The position numbers were made by a program, and so were the translations under genes. 64,000 nucleotides of DNA from JBHOQS01 sp042408875. GTDB taxonomy: Bacteria; Chloroflexota; UBA11872; JBHOQS01. Position 1 is the first letter of the stretch, and each line of letters opens with the position of its first letter. Positions 41,917 to 50,481 of this stretch are shown here, piece by piece. The DNA is taken from the NCBI GenBank assembly GCA_042408875.1, contig JBHOQS010000002.1, positions 309,643-373,642 on the forward strand. The letters are read 5' to 3'. A model generated the notes under the pieces. The model did not search any database and had not been told where the DNA came from. It saw nothing but the letters and a program-made list of their open reading frames with translations.

Positions 41917-42366
41917 TCATGGCGCCGCTGCCGGCTCGCGCACGCGCTGTGGTGATCCGAGCAGCGGAGTGACCTGCCGCAACAACTCCTCCAGGCCGGC
42001 CGGACCGTAGTTGACATGACGTACGCGTCCTTCTTCATCGAGGATCGCCGTCGCCGGGACGCTCAGCACGCCTAGACGCCTGGCCACGTCCGGCCGTTCG
42101 AGCGCATCAACGGTGAGGAGTTGTAGCGCGTCACCTGTGCGCTGCCGCAGCCGGTGCAGCACCGGGGCCTGCACTGTGCGGCAGACAGCGCAGTACGGTG
42201 TGGTGAGATACACGATCGCTGGCCCGCGGCGCGCCTGCGGGAGCAGATCACCCAACACGCCTCCCATCCGGTCGCTCCGGCGGCGCGCCAGCGCGCGACG
42301 CACCAGCAGCGCGGCCGCGCCCAGGACCGCGAGGAGGACCAGCGCGATGAGCATGCGCTCAGCCAT
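41917..42366 (-). CDS. Membrane-anchored thioredoxin-like protein
   Basis: A 149-residue protein with an N-terminal membrane helix (about 5-25) and an external thioredoxin domain whose active site is Cys59-Ala-Val-Cys62 in T-T-P-Y-C-A-V-C. The cis-proline is in V-L-S-V-P-A-T-A. CAVC is a variant of CxxC; it probably handles extracytoplasmic disulfides. It lies 66 bases downstream of the DUF4395 gene on the same strand, a recurrent pairing. Confidence 0.8.
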   Translation of the reverse strand: MAERMLIALVLLAVLGAAALLVRRALARRRSDRMGGVLGDLLPQARRGPAIVYLTTPYCAVCRTVQAPVLHRLRQRTGDALQLLTVDALERPDVARRLGVLSVPATAILDEEGRVRHVNYGPAGLEELLRQVTPLLGSPQRVREPAAAP

Positions 42367-42432
42367 ACGTCCAGTCCTTGCCTAAAGCGTAAGAAGCTTA
42401 CAGCTTAAAAATACCCTTGCGCCCCGCACCGC

Positions 42433-42897
42433 TCAGGAATGCCGGCGGGCAGCCGGAAGAAGGCCCAGCCTGCCGAGCTGGTAGGTCGCATAGCACCATA
42501 GACAAAGGCTGAACGCGGCATCAAGGGCGATCATGGTGCCAATCAGCCAGACGATCGCCCATCCGAGGACGGTCTGGCTAGCGCTCAACAGCACCGTCGC
42601 CACCAGCAGAGCAAGGCCGCCTAGCACGCGCGCGGTGCGCCGCCCGGCGCGGTCCTCGTAGGCCAGGTGCGGACGCAGGATGCCGGCCGGTTCCAGCACC
42701 TTCCACGCCAGGAGCCGAAAGATGTCAAACGGCTCCCAGAAGCGACCGACCAGCATGATCAGGGCGACCGCCAGCACCAGCCACTTGCCAAGTTGATCGC
42801 CCAGCAGAAAGCCGAGTAGTAGCAACACGACCAGCGCCGCCTGGTGAAACCGGCGCGCTGTGATATCATATCGTTCTTCGCTAGCCGCGCTCGCCAT
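42433..42897 (-). CDS. DUF4395-family membrane protein
   Basis: A 154-residue membrane protein with about four helices and the DUF4395 pattern: R-F-H-Q-A near the start, G-R-F-W-E-P-F-D-I-F-R in the middle, and L-C-L-W-C-Y-A-T-Y near the end. The two Cys of the C-L-W-C motif suggest a redox role with the neighbouring thioredoxin. ATG 42897 is taken as start; the frame extends to 42921. A promoter is visible just upstream. Confidence 0.75.
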   Translation of the reverse strand: MASAASEERYDITARRFHQAALVVLLLLGFLLGDQLGKWLVLAVALIMLVGRFWEPFDIFRLLAWKVLEPAGILRPHLAYEDRAGRRTARVLGGLALLVATVLLSASQTVLGWAIVWLIGTMIALDAAFSLCLWCYATYQLGRLGLLPAARRHS

Positions 42898-42931
42898 AGC
42901 CCGCACTCCGTCTCGGCTCAATGGACAAAGG

Positions 42932-42977
42932 CTAAATTGACTAAATTGAGTATAAAGCTCAGCTTCGACGCGCGCAA
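42932..42977 (-). promoter_or_regulatory. Promoter and 9-base direct repeat upstream of the DUF4395 gene
   Basis: On the minus strand TTGCGC (42977-42972) and TATACT (42954-42949) are 17 bases apart, the same hexamers as the promoter at 21651. Immediately downstream, over the likely start point, lie two tandem copies of CTAAATTGA (plus-strand 42932-42940 and 42941-42949), a plausible operator. Confidence 0.5.
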
Positions 42978-43106
42978 GGGAAGCCAGTGCATCGCACCCG
43001 ATACGCTGGATGTGAGAGCACCGAGCTCCTGTGCGGGAAGATCTCGGCTCGCGCGACTCGGCGCGCTGCGAGGGAGCTCTGGGGACCGAAGGGGGGAAGT
43101 TACGCC

Positions 43107-43619
43107 CTATGCCCCAGCCTGCCTCCGCCCTTCCCAGAGGGCTGCGGCGCGTCGCAGCATCTCGCGCTCGTTCTCGAAACTGAGCCGCCGCTCAGCTTCC
43201 GGGATGTCGAACCAGGCCACGAGGTCGTACTCAGCATCATGCAGGGCCGTGTCGCCGCCGGCAAACTCCATGAGGTAGAAATACACCGTCTTGTGAATGC
43301 GCCGGCCGCCCGAGGTGAACCAGTAGCTGAGTTGCCCCACCGGAGCAAGCAGCCGCGGGTGGATGCCCGTTTCCTCTTCGACCTCCCGAACAGCTGCCTC
43401 CTCGCGGCGCTCACCTGGCCCGACGAGTCCTTTGGGAAGCTGCCAGCGTCCATCGCTCGAACGCCCGACCAGCACTACCTGCGGCCGGCCCTCAGGGCCG
43501 TCACGGAAGACAACGCCCCCTGCGGACACAGCTCGCTCGACCGGGCGCACTTGGCGAGCCGGCCGCTCAGCCGGCGGCTCGGCGTTTCGTTTCGAGGGAG
43601 ACGAACGTTTTGGCGACAT
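43107..43619 (-). CDS. Nudix hydrolase
   Basis: A 170-residue Nudix protein, which would cleave a nucleoside diphosphate linked to another group. The Nudix box is at 64-86 with the G-x5-E-x7-R-E-V-x-E-E-x-G-I pattern complete. The first 28 residues are basic and look like an add-on. W-Q-L-P-K-G before the box and a Y-x-L-V-A-W-F-D-I near the end fit the diadenosine-tetraphosphatase/ADP-ribose group loosely. It lies 51 bases downstream of the flippase-like gene. Confidence 0.88.
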   Translation of the reverse strand: MSPKRSSPSKRNAEPPAERPARQVRPVERAVSAGGVVFRDGPEGRPQVVLVGRSSDGRWQLPKGLVGPGERREEAAVREVEEETGIHPRLLAPVGQLSYWFTSGGRRIHKTVYFYLMEFAGGDTALHDAEYDLVAWFDIPEAERRLSFENEREMLRRAAALWEGRRQAGA

Positions 43620-43670
43620 AGCTTCGCCGGCACAGCGTGGCAGGCATCATCAGTCCCGCCACGTGGCATC

Positions 43671-44702
43671 TTACGTCTTGCGCGAGAACAGATACAGTGG
43701 AAAGCCGAGCGCAATCAAGGACCAGTAGCTGATCGCCCGGTCCAGGATCGCCGCAGACAGGGCGACCTCCTTGTCGGCGCCGAGCAGGACAAGCATAGCC
43801 ACGATGCCGCCCTCCACCGCGCCCAGCCCGCCCGGCGTCGGGACGATCAGCAAGAGGGATGCCGCAGCAACGACGAACACTGCGCTGGCCGGGTCCAGGG
43901 TGAGATGGACGGCGCGCGTCACCAGGTACAGCCGGCCCACCTCGGCCAGCCATGCCAGAATGGTAAACGCCAGCACGGTGGGCATAGCCTGAAATGAGCG
44001 AAACGTGCCCTGGGCGAAGAGCGTGTACATCGTCTGAATTCGCGTCGAGAAGAAGCGTACCAACCACGGTCCCAGACGCCACATCACCACGAGCCCGACC
44101 GCCATAGCGAGGAGGAGGACCAGGCCGATCTGGAGCATGCCAGAGAACTCGCGGGTGAGACGGCCGTGCATGACGAGGAGGCCGCTCAGGCCAAGCGCCG
44201 CGACCAGCGCTGACGTGTCGATGATCCGCTCGGCCACGATCGTGCCCATCGTCTTGGAGAAGGGTAGGCGATCGTTGCGGCGGATGAGGTAGCCGCGGTA
44301 GAGATCGCCCAGCTTGCCTGGCAGGATGCTGTTGACGAACCAGGAGAGGAAGATCACCTCCATGAGGTGCGGCACACTCATGCCCGGATGGCCCAGGTTC
44401 GCCATCAGCCGGCGCCAGCGCAGGCCGCGCGCCGGGAACGTACCGGCATACGTCACGAACGCCAGGGCGAACAGCAGGGGGTCTGCGCGGGTGAGATGTT
44501 CCACGGTGCGCGCCAGATCAACTCGCGCCGTGCGCGCCAGGATCCCCAGGAGCACAACCGCCAGAGCAAAGGAGAGCAGGGTCTTGAGGTTGAGCAGGCG
44601 CTTGCCTACGAAGTCGCCGTCCGCCGCAGCCTCGTCCGCCGCAGGTACCGGACGGCCAACGAGCGGCTGCTCCTCACGCGCGCTGGTAGCTTCAGTAGCT
44701 AT
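43671..44702 (-). CDS. UPF0104/LPG-synthase-type membrane protein (flippase-like), AUA start
   Basis: A membrane protein of about 343 residues with eight or so helices, in the YbhN/lysylphosphatidylglycerol-synthase transmembrane family, often found with polysaccharide genes. Conserved F-V-N-S-I-L-P-G-K-L-G-D-L-Y-R-G-Y and P-T-P-G-G-L-G-A-V-E-G are visible. The first ATG/GTG/TTG in frame is the GTG at 44555, but the family N-terminus (F-V-G-K-R-L-L-N-L-K-T-L-L-S-F-A-L-A) lies upstream with no such codon. An ATA at 44702 overlaps the O-antigen-ligase stop (ATAG) and has AGAGAGG 8 bases ahead, so an AUA start coupled to that gene is likely. Confidence 0.72.
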   Translation of the reverse strand: MATEATSAREEQPLVGRPVPAADEAAADGDFVGKRLLNLKTLLSFALAVVLLGILARTARVDLARTVEHLTRADPLLFALAFVTYAGTFPARGLRWRRLMANLGHPGMSVPHLMEVIFLSWFVNSILPGKLGDLYRGYLIRRNDRLPFSKTMGTIVAERIIDTSALVAALGLSGLLVMHGRLTREFSGMLQIGLVLLLAMAVGLVVMWRLGPWLVRFFSTRIQTMYTLFAQGTFRSFQAMPTVLAFTILAWLAEVGRLYLVTRAVHLTLDPASAVFVVAAASLLLIVPTPGGLGAVEGGIVAMLVLLGADKEVALSAAILDRAISYWSLIALGFPLYLFSRKT

Positions 44703-46321
44703 GGCACAACCTCTCTTAGCTGAATTTGGGTTACCGTAGTCTTACTTCCAGTGAGGATGCCGGGCTCTCTGGCGTGGGCGGCAGCGCGCGGCGAGCCTGG
44801 AGGAAGCGCTGCGCGGGCGTATTGACCGAGAGTATAAAGAGCCGCCACCTGTAGGGCAAGCAAGGTGCCCATCCCACTCACGAAGAGACTATCGAACAGG
44901 TTATGGCTGGCGTAAGCCACGAGCCCAGCGGTCAGCCCGACAGCGATGGCACGCGCCAGCGGCACGGGCATGCTGCCGGCACCTGGTGCCCCCCCTGCTA
45001 TCGCCCGACCGAGGCTGGCGATCACCCGTGCACCCAGCCGCAGCGCACTGCCGATAAATACGATGTAGGCTACGAGGCCAATCACTCCTGCCTCGGCTGC
45101 GATGTTTAAGTAAAAGTTATGGGCGTGGCCAAGCGCCGTCTCCCAGCCCGGAAGCGCATAGTCGCGATAGGCCGCGTTGTAGTTGCCAATACCAACACCC
45201 AGGAGCGGGTTAGCCAGGAACATGCGCCAGCCTGCCTGCCAGTTCGCCAGGCGCTCCATCACGGCGAAGTTCGCCGGGTTGACCTCCTCATCCTCGATAT
45301 CACGCAGGACAAAGGTAGACGACGCGACGCTGGCAGCGCGCTCGGTCATTTCAGCCGGCAGGATACCTGCGGCGCCGGCTGCGAGCACCAGCAGGCCGGC
45401 GAGCCCCAGCGCCGCCAGCAGCAGCACGCCGCGCCGGCCGCTTGCCAGCAGCAGCACAGCGATCGCCATCGCCACGCCCACCCAGGCGCCGCGGGAGAGC
45501 GTGGCGACCATGGCGAAGCTCAGCACCAGGGCAAGCCCGATTGCCACCGGGCGGAGCACCGGAGGAAGCCAGCGGCGGCCCGGCAGCGCCAACGCCAGCG
45601 CCAGTGGGAGATAGAGGCCTAGGTAGCCAGCGTAGGGGTTAGGTTGTTCAAACGTGCCATAGGCACGCATGAATATCCCGGCGATGAGGAAGTGCCCCGG
45701 ACCGATGCGCAGGAAAAACTGGAGCACACCGACCAGGGCCTCCGCCGCCGCGGCCGCGAGCGCAGCCGCCAGCAGCCACCCCAGGCGATCCGGCCGTAGC
45801 GCCTGCGTCGCCACGATGTAGACGGCCAGCACCTCCGTCCACTTGAGCAGCTCTTTGATGCTGAGCGCCAGGTCCCGCGCCTGAGTTGTGCTGATGACCA
45901 GGGCACCATAGAGCGCCAGCAACGGGAGCAGCATCGGTAGGGGCGGACGCGGCTGCGCAGCTTGATCGTGATCAGGCTGCGCCGTCCCGGCGAAGAGCGT
46001 TCGCTGCCGTGCCGCCCGGAGCAGGTAGCCAGCCGCCAGGAGGGCGATGACCGCCTCGGTCGGTGCAACCGTGAAGCTCCCAACCTCCCGGCCCAGCAGT
46101 TTGTGCAGGGGCACGATGAACACGAGCAGGTAGAGCCCGAGTTCCGGCCGGAGCAGCACCCCTGCGGCTACTAGCGCCGCAGCCATCCCCAGCAGGCTGT
46201 AGGGAGGCGGCGAGAGCGCTGCAAGAATAGCAGCGGCCATGATTGCCGCTGCGGCCCAGCGCAGATGATCGCCCCCCTTGGGCTGTGCAAGCGGGAAGCT
46301 CACTACCGATCTGCCAAGCAT
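44699..46321 (-). CDS. O-antigen ligase/polymerase (Wzy_C) family membrane protein
   Basis: A 540-residue protein with about ten membrane helices and the family signatures: F-E-Q-P-N-P-Y-A-G-Y-L-G, L-S-R-G-A-W-V-G, a large extracytoplasmic loop, and G-V-G-I-G-N-Y-N through L-G-H-A-H-N-F-Y-L-N-I-A-A-E-A-G. It should join or polymerise glycan chains on the outer face. ATG 46321 is used; the frame opens earlier within the epimerase gene. It sits 43 bases after the epimerase and is coupled to the flippase-like gene. A second ligase domain is fused to a glycosidase at 47344. Confidence 0.85.
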   Translation of the reverse strand: MLGRSVVSFPLAQPKGGDHLRWAAAAIMAAAILAALSPPPYSLLGMAAALVAAGVLLRPELGLYLLVFIVPLHKLLGREVGSFTVAPTEAVIALLAAGYLLRAARQRTLFAGTAQPDHDQAAQPRPPLPMLLPLLALYGALVISTTQARDLALSIKELLKWTEVLAVYIVATQALRPDRLGWLLAAALAAAAAEALVGVLQFFLRIGPGHFLIAGIFMRAYGTFEQPNPYAGYLGLYLPLALALALPGRRWLPPVLRPVAIGLALVLSFAMVATLSRGAWVGVAMAIAVLLLASGRRGVLLLAALGLAGLLVLAAGAAGILPAEMTERAASVASSTFVLRDIEDEEVNPANFAVMERLANWQAGWRMFLANPLLGVGIGNYNAAYRDYALPGWETALGHAHNFYLNIAAEAGVIGLVAYIVFIGSALRLGARVIASLGRAIAGGAPGAGSMPVPLARAIAVGLTAGLVAYASHNLFDSLFVSGMGTLLALQVAALYTLGQYARAALPPGSPRAAAHAREPGILTGSKTTVTQIQLREVVP

Positions 46322-46364
46322 GCCAATACTTCTACACGGCCGGCGGTGGTTTCCCGGCGACTGG

Positions 46365-47342
46365 TCAGCTCCCCGCCGCAGCCTCACGCCGGGCGCTCGC
46401 TACAAGCTGCTCGCGGAACCAGGCGATGGTCCGCTCGAGGCCCTCGCGCAGCGGCACCACCGGCTCCCAGCCCAGGAGTGTGCGCGCCTTGGTGATGTCC
46501 GGGCAACGGCGTGATGGATCGTCCTTGTGGCGCAGCGGGCGGAACTCAATCGGTGAAGTCGAGCCCGCCAATTCGATCACCAGCTGGGCGAACTCCAGGA
46601 TCGTCCGCTCGTCAGGATTGCCCAGGTTGAACACCTCTCCCCGCGCCTGGGGGCTGAACATCACCTTCATGATCCCTGCCACCAGGTCAGCCACATAGCA
46701 GAACGAGCGTGTCTGGCGGCCATCACCGTATACGGTGAGCGGTTCGCCGCGAAGCGCCTGGCCGACGAAGTTCGGCACCACGCGGCCATCGTCCAGCCGC
46801 ATGCGCGGGCCGAAGGTGTTAAAGATCCGCACAATACGCGCGTCAACACCCCTGTAGCGCAGGTAGGCCATGGTCAGCGCTTCGGCGAAGCGCTTGCTCT
46901 CGTCGTAGCACGAGCGCACGCCGATTGGATTGACATTGCCCCAGTAGTCCTCACGCTGCGGGTGCACCAGCGGCTCGCCATAGATCTCCGATGTAGACGC
47001 CAGCAAGAAGCGTGCGCCAGCGCGATGAGCCGCCTCCAGAGCGTTGCGCGTGCCGGGACCGTTCACCTCCATGATCTCGAAGGCGAGGGTCTCGAAATCG
47101 ACCGGGCTGGCCGGGCTGGCCAGATGGAACAGGTACTGGAACGGGTGCGGGAGCTCAAAAGGCTGGGAGACATCGAGCTCCAGGAAAGTAAACGCCGGGT
47201 GCTGCTCCAGATGGGCGATATTCTCACGCCTGCCTGTGAGCAGATTGTCCACGCAGATGACGGCGTAGCCCCCGGCCAGGAGTGCATCGCACAGGTGCGA
47301 GCCTACGAAGCCAGCGCCGCCCAGCACCACCGCAGTTTCCAC
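46365..47342 (-). CDS. NAD-dependent nucleotide-sugar epimerase/decarboxylase (UXS-like)
   Basis: A 325-residue extended SDR. Cofactor loop G-G-A-G-F-V-G-S-H at the start, H-L-A-S-P-A-S-P as in UDP-glucuronate decarboxylases, catalytic Y-D-E-S-K, and N-T-F-G-P-R-M-R, G-D-G-R-Q-T-R-S-F-C-Y-V and R-P-D/C-P-D-I-T-K-A. This set is typical of UDP-xylose synthase and relatives, so it may supply UDP-xylose for the exopolysaccharide. GTG 47342 starts one base after the upstream stop with GGTGGAG 9 bases ahead, preferable to the ATG-like GTG at 47378. Confidence 0.85.
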   Translation of the reverse strand: METAVVLGGAGFVGSHLCDALLAGGYAVICVDNLLTGRRENIAHLEQHPAFTFLELDVSQPFELPHPFQYLFHLASPASPVDFETLAFEIMEVNGPGTRNALEAAHRAGARFLLASTSEIYGEPLVHPQREDYWGNVNPIGVRSCYDESKRFAEALTMAYLRYRGVDARIVRIFNTFGPRMRLDDGRVVPNFVGQALRGEPLTVYGDGRQTRSFCYVADLVAGIMKVMFSPQARGEVFNLGNPDERTILEFAQLVIELAGSTSPIEFRPLRHKDDPSRRCPDITKARTLLGWEPVVPLREGLERTIAWFREQLVASARREAAAGS

Positions 47343-47343
47343 G

Positions 47344-50300
47344 TCAGGCAACTCCACCCTGGATTGCCTCGCCCGCACGGCGCGGCTGCTCCGGCACCAC
47401 CGTGTGCTGGGCAGGGTGCATACCCGGCGCAGCCAGGAGCGCCCCGGCGACCCAGAAGTGCGTGGCGAGATCAGGCAGGAACAGTGCGTTGTCTACCAGG
47501 CCATGCACTACCAGCGCGACCAGGCTGGCAGTCCACCCAATCTGTACGGCAGCGACAGGATCGGAGGGCGCTGCCACGGCCCGGCGTACACCGTGCCGGA
47601 GCGCCACTGCCAGGCTCCAGCACGCCGCAACAGCGCCCATTATACCCAGGCGCAGCCAGGCATCCAACAGCAGGTTATGCGGATGCGAGAGATTAGGCTC
47701 GCGCCAAGCGTCGGGATGCATATAGGCGCGATAGGCATACAGGAAGTTATCGGGACCGACGCCCGTGACCAGGTGGTCGCGCAGCATGGCCAGCGCTGAG
47801 CTCCATAGCCGCAGGCGGCCGAGCGCAGTGCCGCTCGTCGGATCAAAGAACGACGTGAGCCGCTGCGGGGCCAGCACCATCGCGGCGCCTGCCGCAAGTA
47901 GCCCGACGGCCGCCAGCGTGAACGCGACGCCCAGGGCACGGGGGCGTCCGCCCTGCGGGCGAGGGGCAGCCCGCCACAGCACCAGCACTGCCAGCACGCC
48001 AGCCGCTGCGCCGAGCCAGGCCCCGCGCGAGAGGCTCACCACCAGCCCGAGGGCGATCAGCACAGCAGCGCCCAGCCAAAGCGGTCTCCGCGGGCCTGCC
48101 ATCGCCAGCGCCACGGCCACCGGCAGGGCGCGGTCCAGCACAATCCCCAGGTGGTTCGGCGATGGATATGGCCCTCCAGCGCGCACCGCGCCCTCGGCCA
48201 GCACCAGCCCGTGTCCCGTCGCTACCTGCGCCAGCGCCATGGCCGCGGCGAGACACGCTGCGGTGACAAACGCGGCGGAAAGCAGCAGCGGCAGCGAGAC
48301 TGCCGCACGCCAGGGTGCGCGCGCTTCCTCGACCAGTAAGGTGCGACAGATGGCGTAGACCGCCAGCGGCTCCAGGATAACCGTGCGCACCTCGCGCAGG
48401 GCGAAGAGCTGGTATGTTGCGAAGGGAAGCGCCACCAGCGCGGCCAGCAGCCACAGCGCTGCCGGTGCGTCCAGCGGATGGCGGCCAGGCCAGAGCTCGC
48501 GCCGCCAGGCCGCCCGCACCAGCCAGGCGGCGACGAGGGTCACTGTGCCGGCTTCGAGGGCCGGCACAGTGAGGCCGCCTAGACGGCCGGCCAGGTGCGA
48601 GAAGGGGATGAGCGCCAGCAGGGCGGCAAGCGCTCCGGCCGGCCACGCCAGCGCGGCGAGGCCATAGAGCCCCAGCGCCGCCCCTGAGACGATCCGCACG
48701 GGAGCTCCGATGTACAGCATCAGCGCCATCGCAGCGAGCGCACCGGCAGCGGGGGCAGGCACGGAGGGAAGCAGCCGGCAGATCTGCCCGCCCAGGAGGC
48801 GCCTGGCACGGCCGACCAGCCACCAGCCTACAGCGGCAGCGCTGCCCAGCCATGCTCCGGCCACGAGCGCGTAGGGATAGAACGGACGCTGCCGCGAGAC
48901 GATGAACTCACGGATGACGACGCCTGTGGCGGTTGCGCCGGGCGCGGCGGTGCCGCTCACTGTCAACTCCATAGAGTGCGGGCCAGGCGGGAGGCCATCA
49001 GTGATGCGCATCCGGCGCTCCTGCGGCACCGTCGCATACAGGTCCAGCACTGCCCGGCCGGCGCCATCGAACGGCAGCCGGTGAGCGAGTTGGGGGACGC
49101 CATCGATCGTCACGTAGGCAATGCCGCGGTCAGGCCCTTGCTCCACGACGAGCTCCAGCGCAGTGCCGTCGAAGTCGAAACGCACCGATGCCCCGGAGGC
49201 AGGACTGCCGCGGGCCGGCGCGCGCACATCGGCGCCGGGAGCAGGTAGCTCGAGCCACGGGCCGCGCCAGGTGGCCGCGGCGCTGTACACCGTGTGACGG
49301 CCGGTCCCGGCCAGAAAGCTCTCCCGGCGGAAGCGCACCAGGGCGTCATAGAGCGGCCGCGGCGTGAAATCTGGCCACACCGCAGCGAAATACGGCGTGG
49401 GGTCCTCAGGGTGCGCCGCGTCCGGCCAGCGCAGGAACCACAGGGCCATCGGCCCGCTCCATGGCCATTCTCGTCTGGCACGGCGGTACATCTCGATGAC
49501 GTAGCGGGCCTGCTGCTCGGGCGTCGCAGTGCCCCAGATCGACGGGCGGCCACGCCAGCCATCCGGCAGGGCATTCCAGCCAAACTCTGAGACCCAGATG
49601 GGCTTCTCGCCATCACCGTAGCGCTCCATCACCGCGCGCAGCAGCGGTAGCCGCGAGGCATTGATGCGCAACGGATCGACACGGCGATCGTGGGGGCCGC
49701 GGAAGAGGCCGTACGCCATGGCGCCCATGATGTCGAACGCGTCCTTCGCGCCAAGGCGGTACATCTCTTCCAGATAGAGCAGATCGCTCAGGTTGTTTGG
49801 TCCCGTCTCAATCGTCGGCGCTAGGCCAGCTGCCAGCACTTGGATGGCTGGGTCAGCCGCCTTCGCCCGCGCATAGGCGAGCTTCAGCAGCCGGACATAG
49901 CCCGCTGGATCAACCGGCTGGGAGCCCCAGTCCTCGAACCGGTTAGGCTCGTTCCAGATCTGGAGGTAGCGAATGCGCCCGCGGTAGCGCCGCACGAAGG
50001 CCTCGATGAAATCTGCGTAATCCTCCGGGTTGTCAGGCGGGCGCTCAGGAGGCGTGCCATCGGGGCGGGCCCAGGCAGGCGAGCGATCTACGCGCGCGAT
50101 GATCTCCAGGCCGTACTCTTCCGCCAACTGCACGATGCGGTCGTATTTCTCCCAGGTGGAGGTGCCGAACACGGGATCGAGGTACTGCCCCTTCACAGGG
50201 CGCTCGATCTCATCCCACGGGAACTGCTGGCGAATGTAGCCGACGCCGGCAGCGTGCAGCATCTCCAGCGTGCGGCGGACCTTCTCCTCCTCGACCTCGC

Positions 50301-50481
50301 GGTTCAGGAAGGTATTCGCGGCGAACTGCGGCCCGACATTCTGTGTGAACAACGGCGCGGCGCTGCCGTCAAAGGCTGTACCATCCTCATAGAAGTGGCG
50401 GTAGACCAGCAGCCCGGCCGTGGACAGGGCCAGGGCCGCAAGCCAGAAGAAGACGAGGAGGGAGCGCTCCCAGCGTCTCAT
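47344..50481 (-). CDS. Fusion of clan-A glycosidase and O-antigen ligase
   Basis: A 1045-residue membrane protein. Residues 8-29 form an N-terminal membrane helix. Residues 50-385 are a clan-A TIM-barrel with acid/base Glu178 in IWNEPN and nucleophile Glu299 in WVSEFGWN. Residues 395-530 look like a beta-sandwich. From about 535 there are a dozen or so membrane helices with O-antigen-ligase motifs: P-Y-P-S-P-N-H-L-G at 771-779, L-S-R-G-A-W-L-G at 817-824, G-V-G-P-D-N-F at 907-913 and H-P-H-N-L-L-L-D-A-W-L at 933-943. A glycan-cleaving and a glycan-joining module in one chain suggests trimming and transfer at the surface. Its start overlaps the methyltransferase stop by four bases. Confidence 0.85.
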   Translation of the reverse strand: MRRWERSLLVFFWLAALALSTAGLLVYRHFYEDGTAFDGSAAPLFTQNVGPQFAANTFLNREVEEEKVRRTLEMLHAAGVGYIRQQFPWDEIERPVKGQYLDPVFGTSTWEKYDRIVQLAEEYGLEIIARVDRSPAWARPDGTPPERPPDNPEDYADFIEAFVRRYRGRIRYLQIWNEPNRFEDWGSQPVDPAGYVRLLKLAYARAKAADPAIQVLAAGLAPTIETGPNNLSDLLYLEEMYRLGAKDAFDIMGAMAYGLFRGPHDRRVDPLRINASRLPLLRAVMERYGDGEKPIWVSEFGWNALPDGWRGRPSIWGTATPEQQARYVIEMYRRARREWPWSGPMALWFLRWPDAAHPEDPTPYFAAVWPDFTPRPLYDALVRFRRESFLAGTGRHTVYSAAATWRGPWLELPAPGADVRAPARGSPASGASVRFDFDGTALELVVEQGPDRGIAYVTIDGVPQLAHRLPFDGAGRAVLDLYATVPQERRMRITDGLPPGPHSMELTVSGTAAPGATATGVVIREFIVSRQRPFYPYALVAGAWLGSAAAVGWWLVGRARRLLGGQICRLLPSVPAPAAGALAAMALMLYIGAPVRIVSGAALGLYGLAALAWPAGALAALLALIPFSHLAGRLGGLTVPALEAGTVTLVAAWLVRAAWRRELWPGRHPLDAPAALWLLAALVALPFATYQLFALREVRTVILEPLAVYAICRTLLVEEARAPWRAAVSLPLLLSAAFVTAACLAAAMALAQVATGHGLVLAEGAVRAGGPYPSPNHLGIVLDRALPVAVALAMAGPRRPLWLGAAVLIALGLVVSLSRGAWLGAAAGVLAVLVLWRAAPRPQGGRPRALGVAFTLAAVGLLAAGAAMVLAPQRLTSFFDPTSGTALGRLRLWSSALAMLRDHLVTGVGPDNFLYAYRAYMHPDAWREPNLSHPHNLLLDAWLRLGIMGAVAACWSLAVALRHGVRRAVAAPSDPVAAVQIGWTASLVALVVHGLVDNALFLPDLATHFWVAGALLAAPGMHPAQHTVVPEQPRRAGEAIQGGVA

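Noticed and set aside
47843..48853. 336-residue minus-strand frame within the glycosidase/ligase fusion
   Set aside because: It is Arg/Gly/Ala-rich, overlaps the ligase membrane domain in another frame and has no recognisable features.
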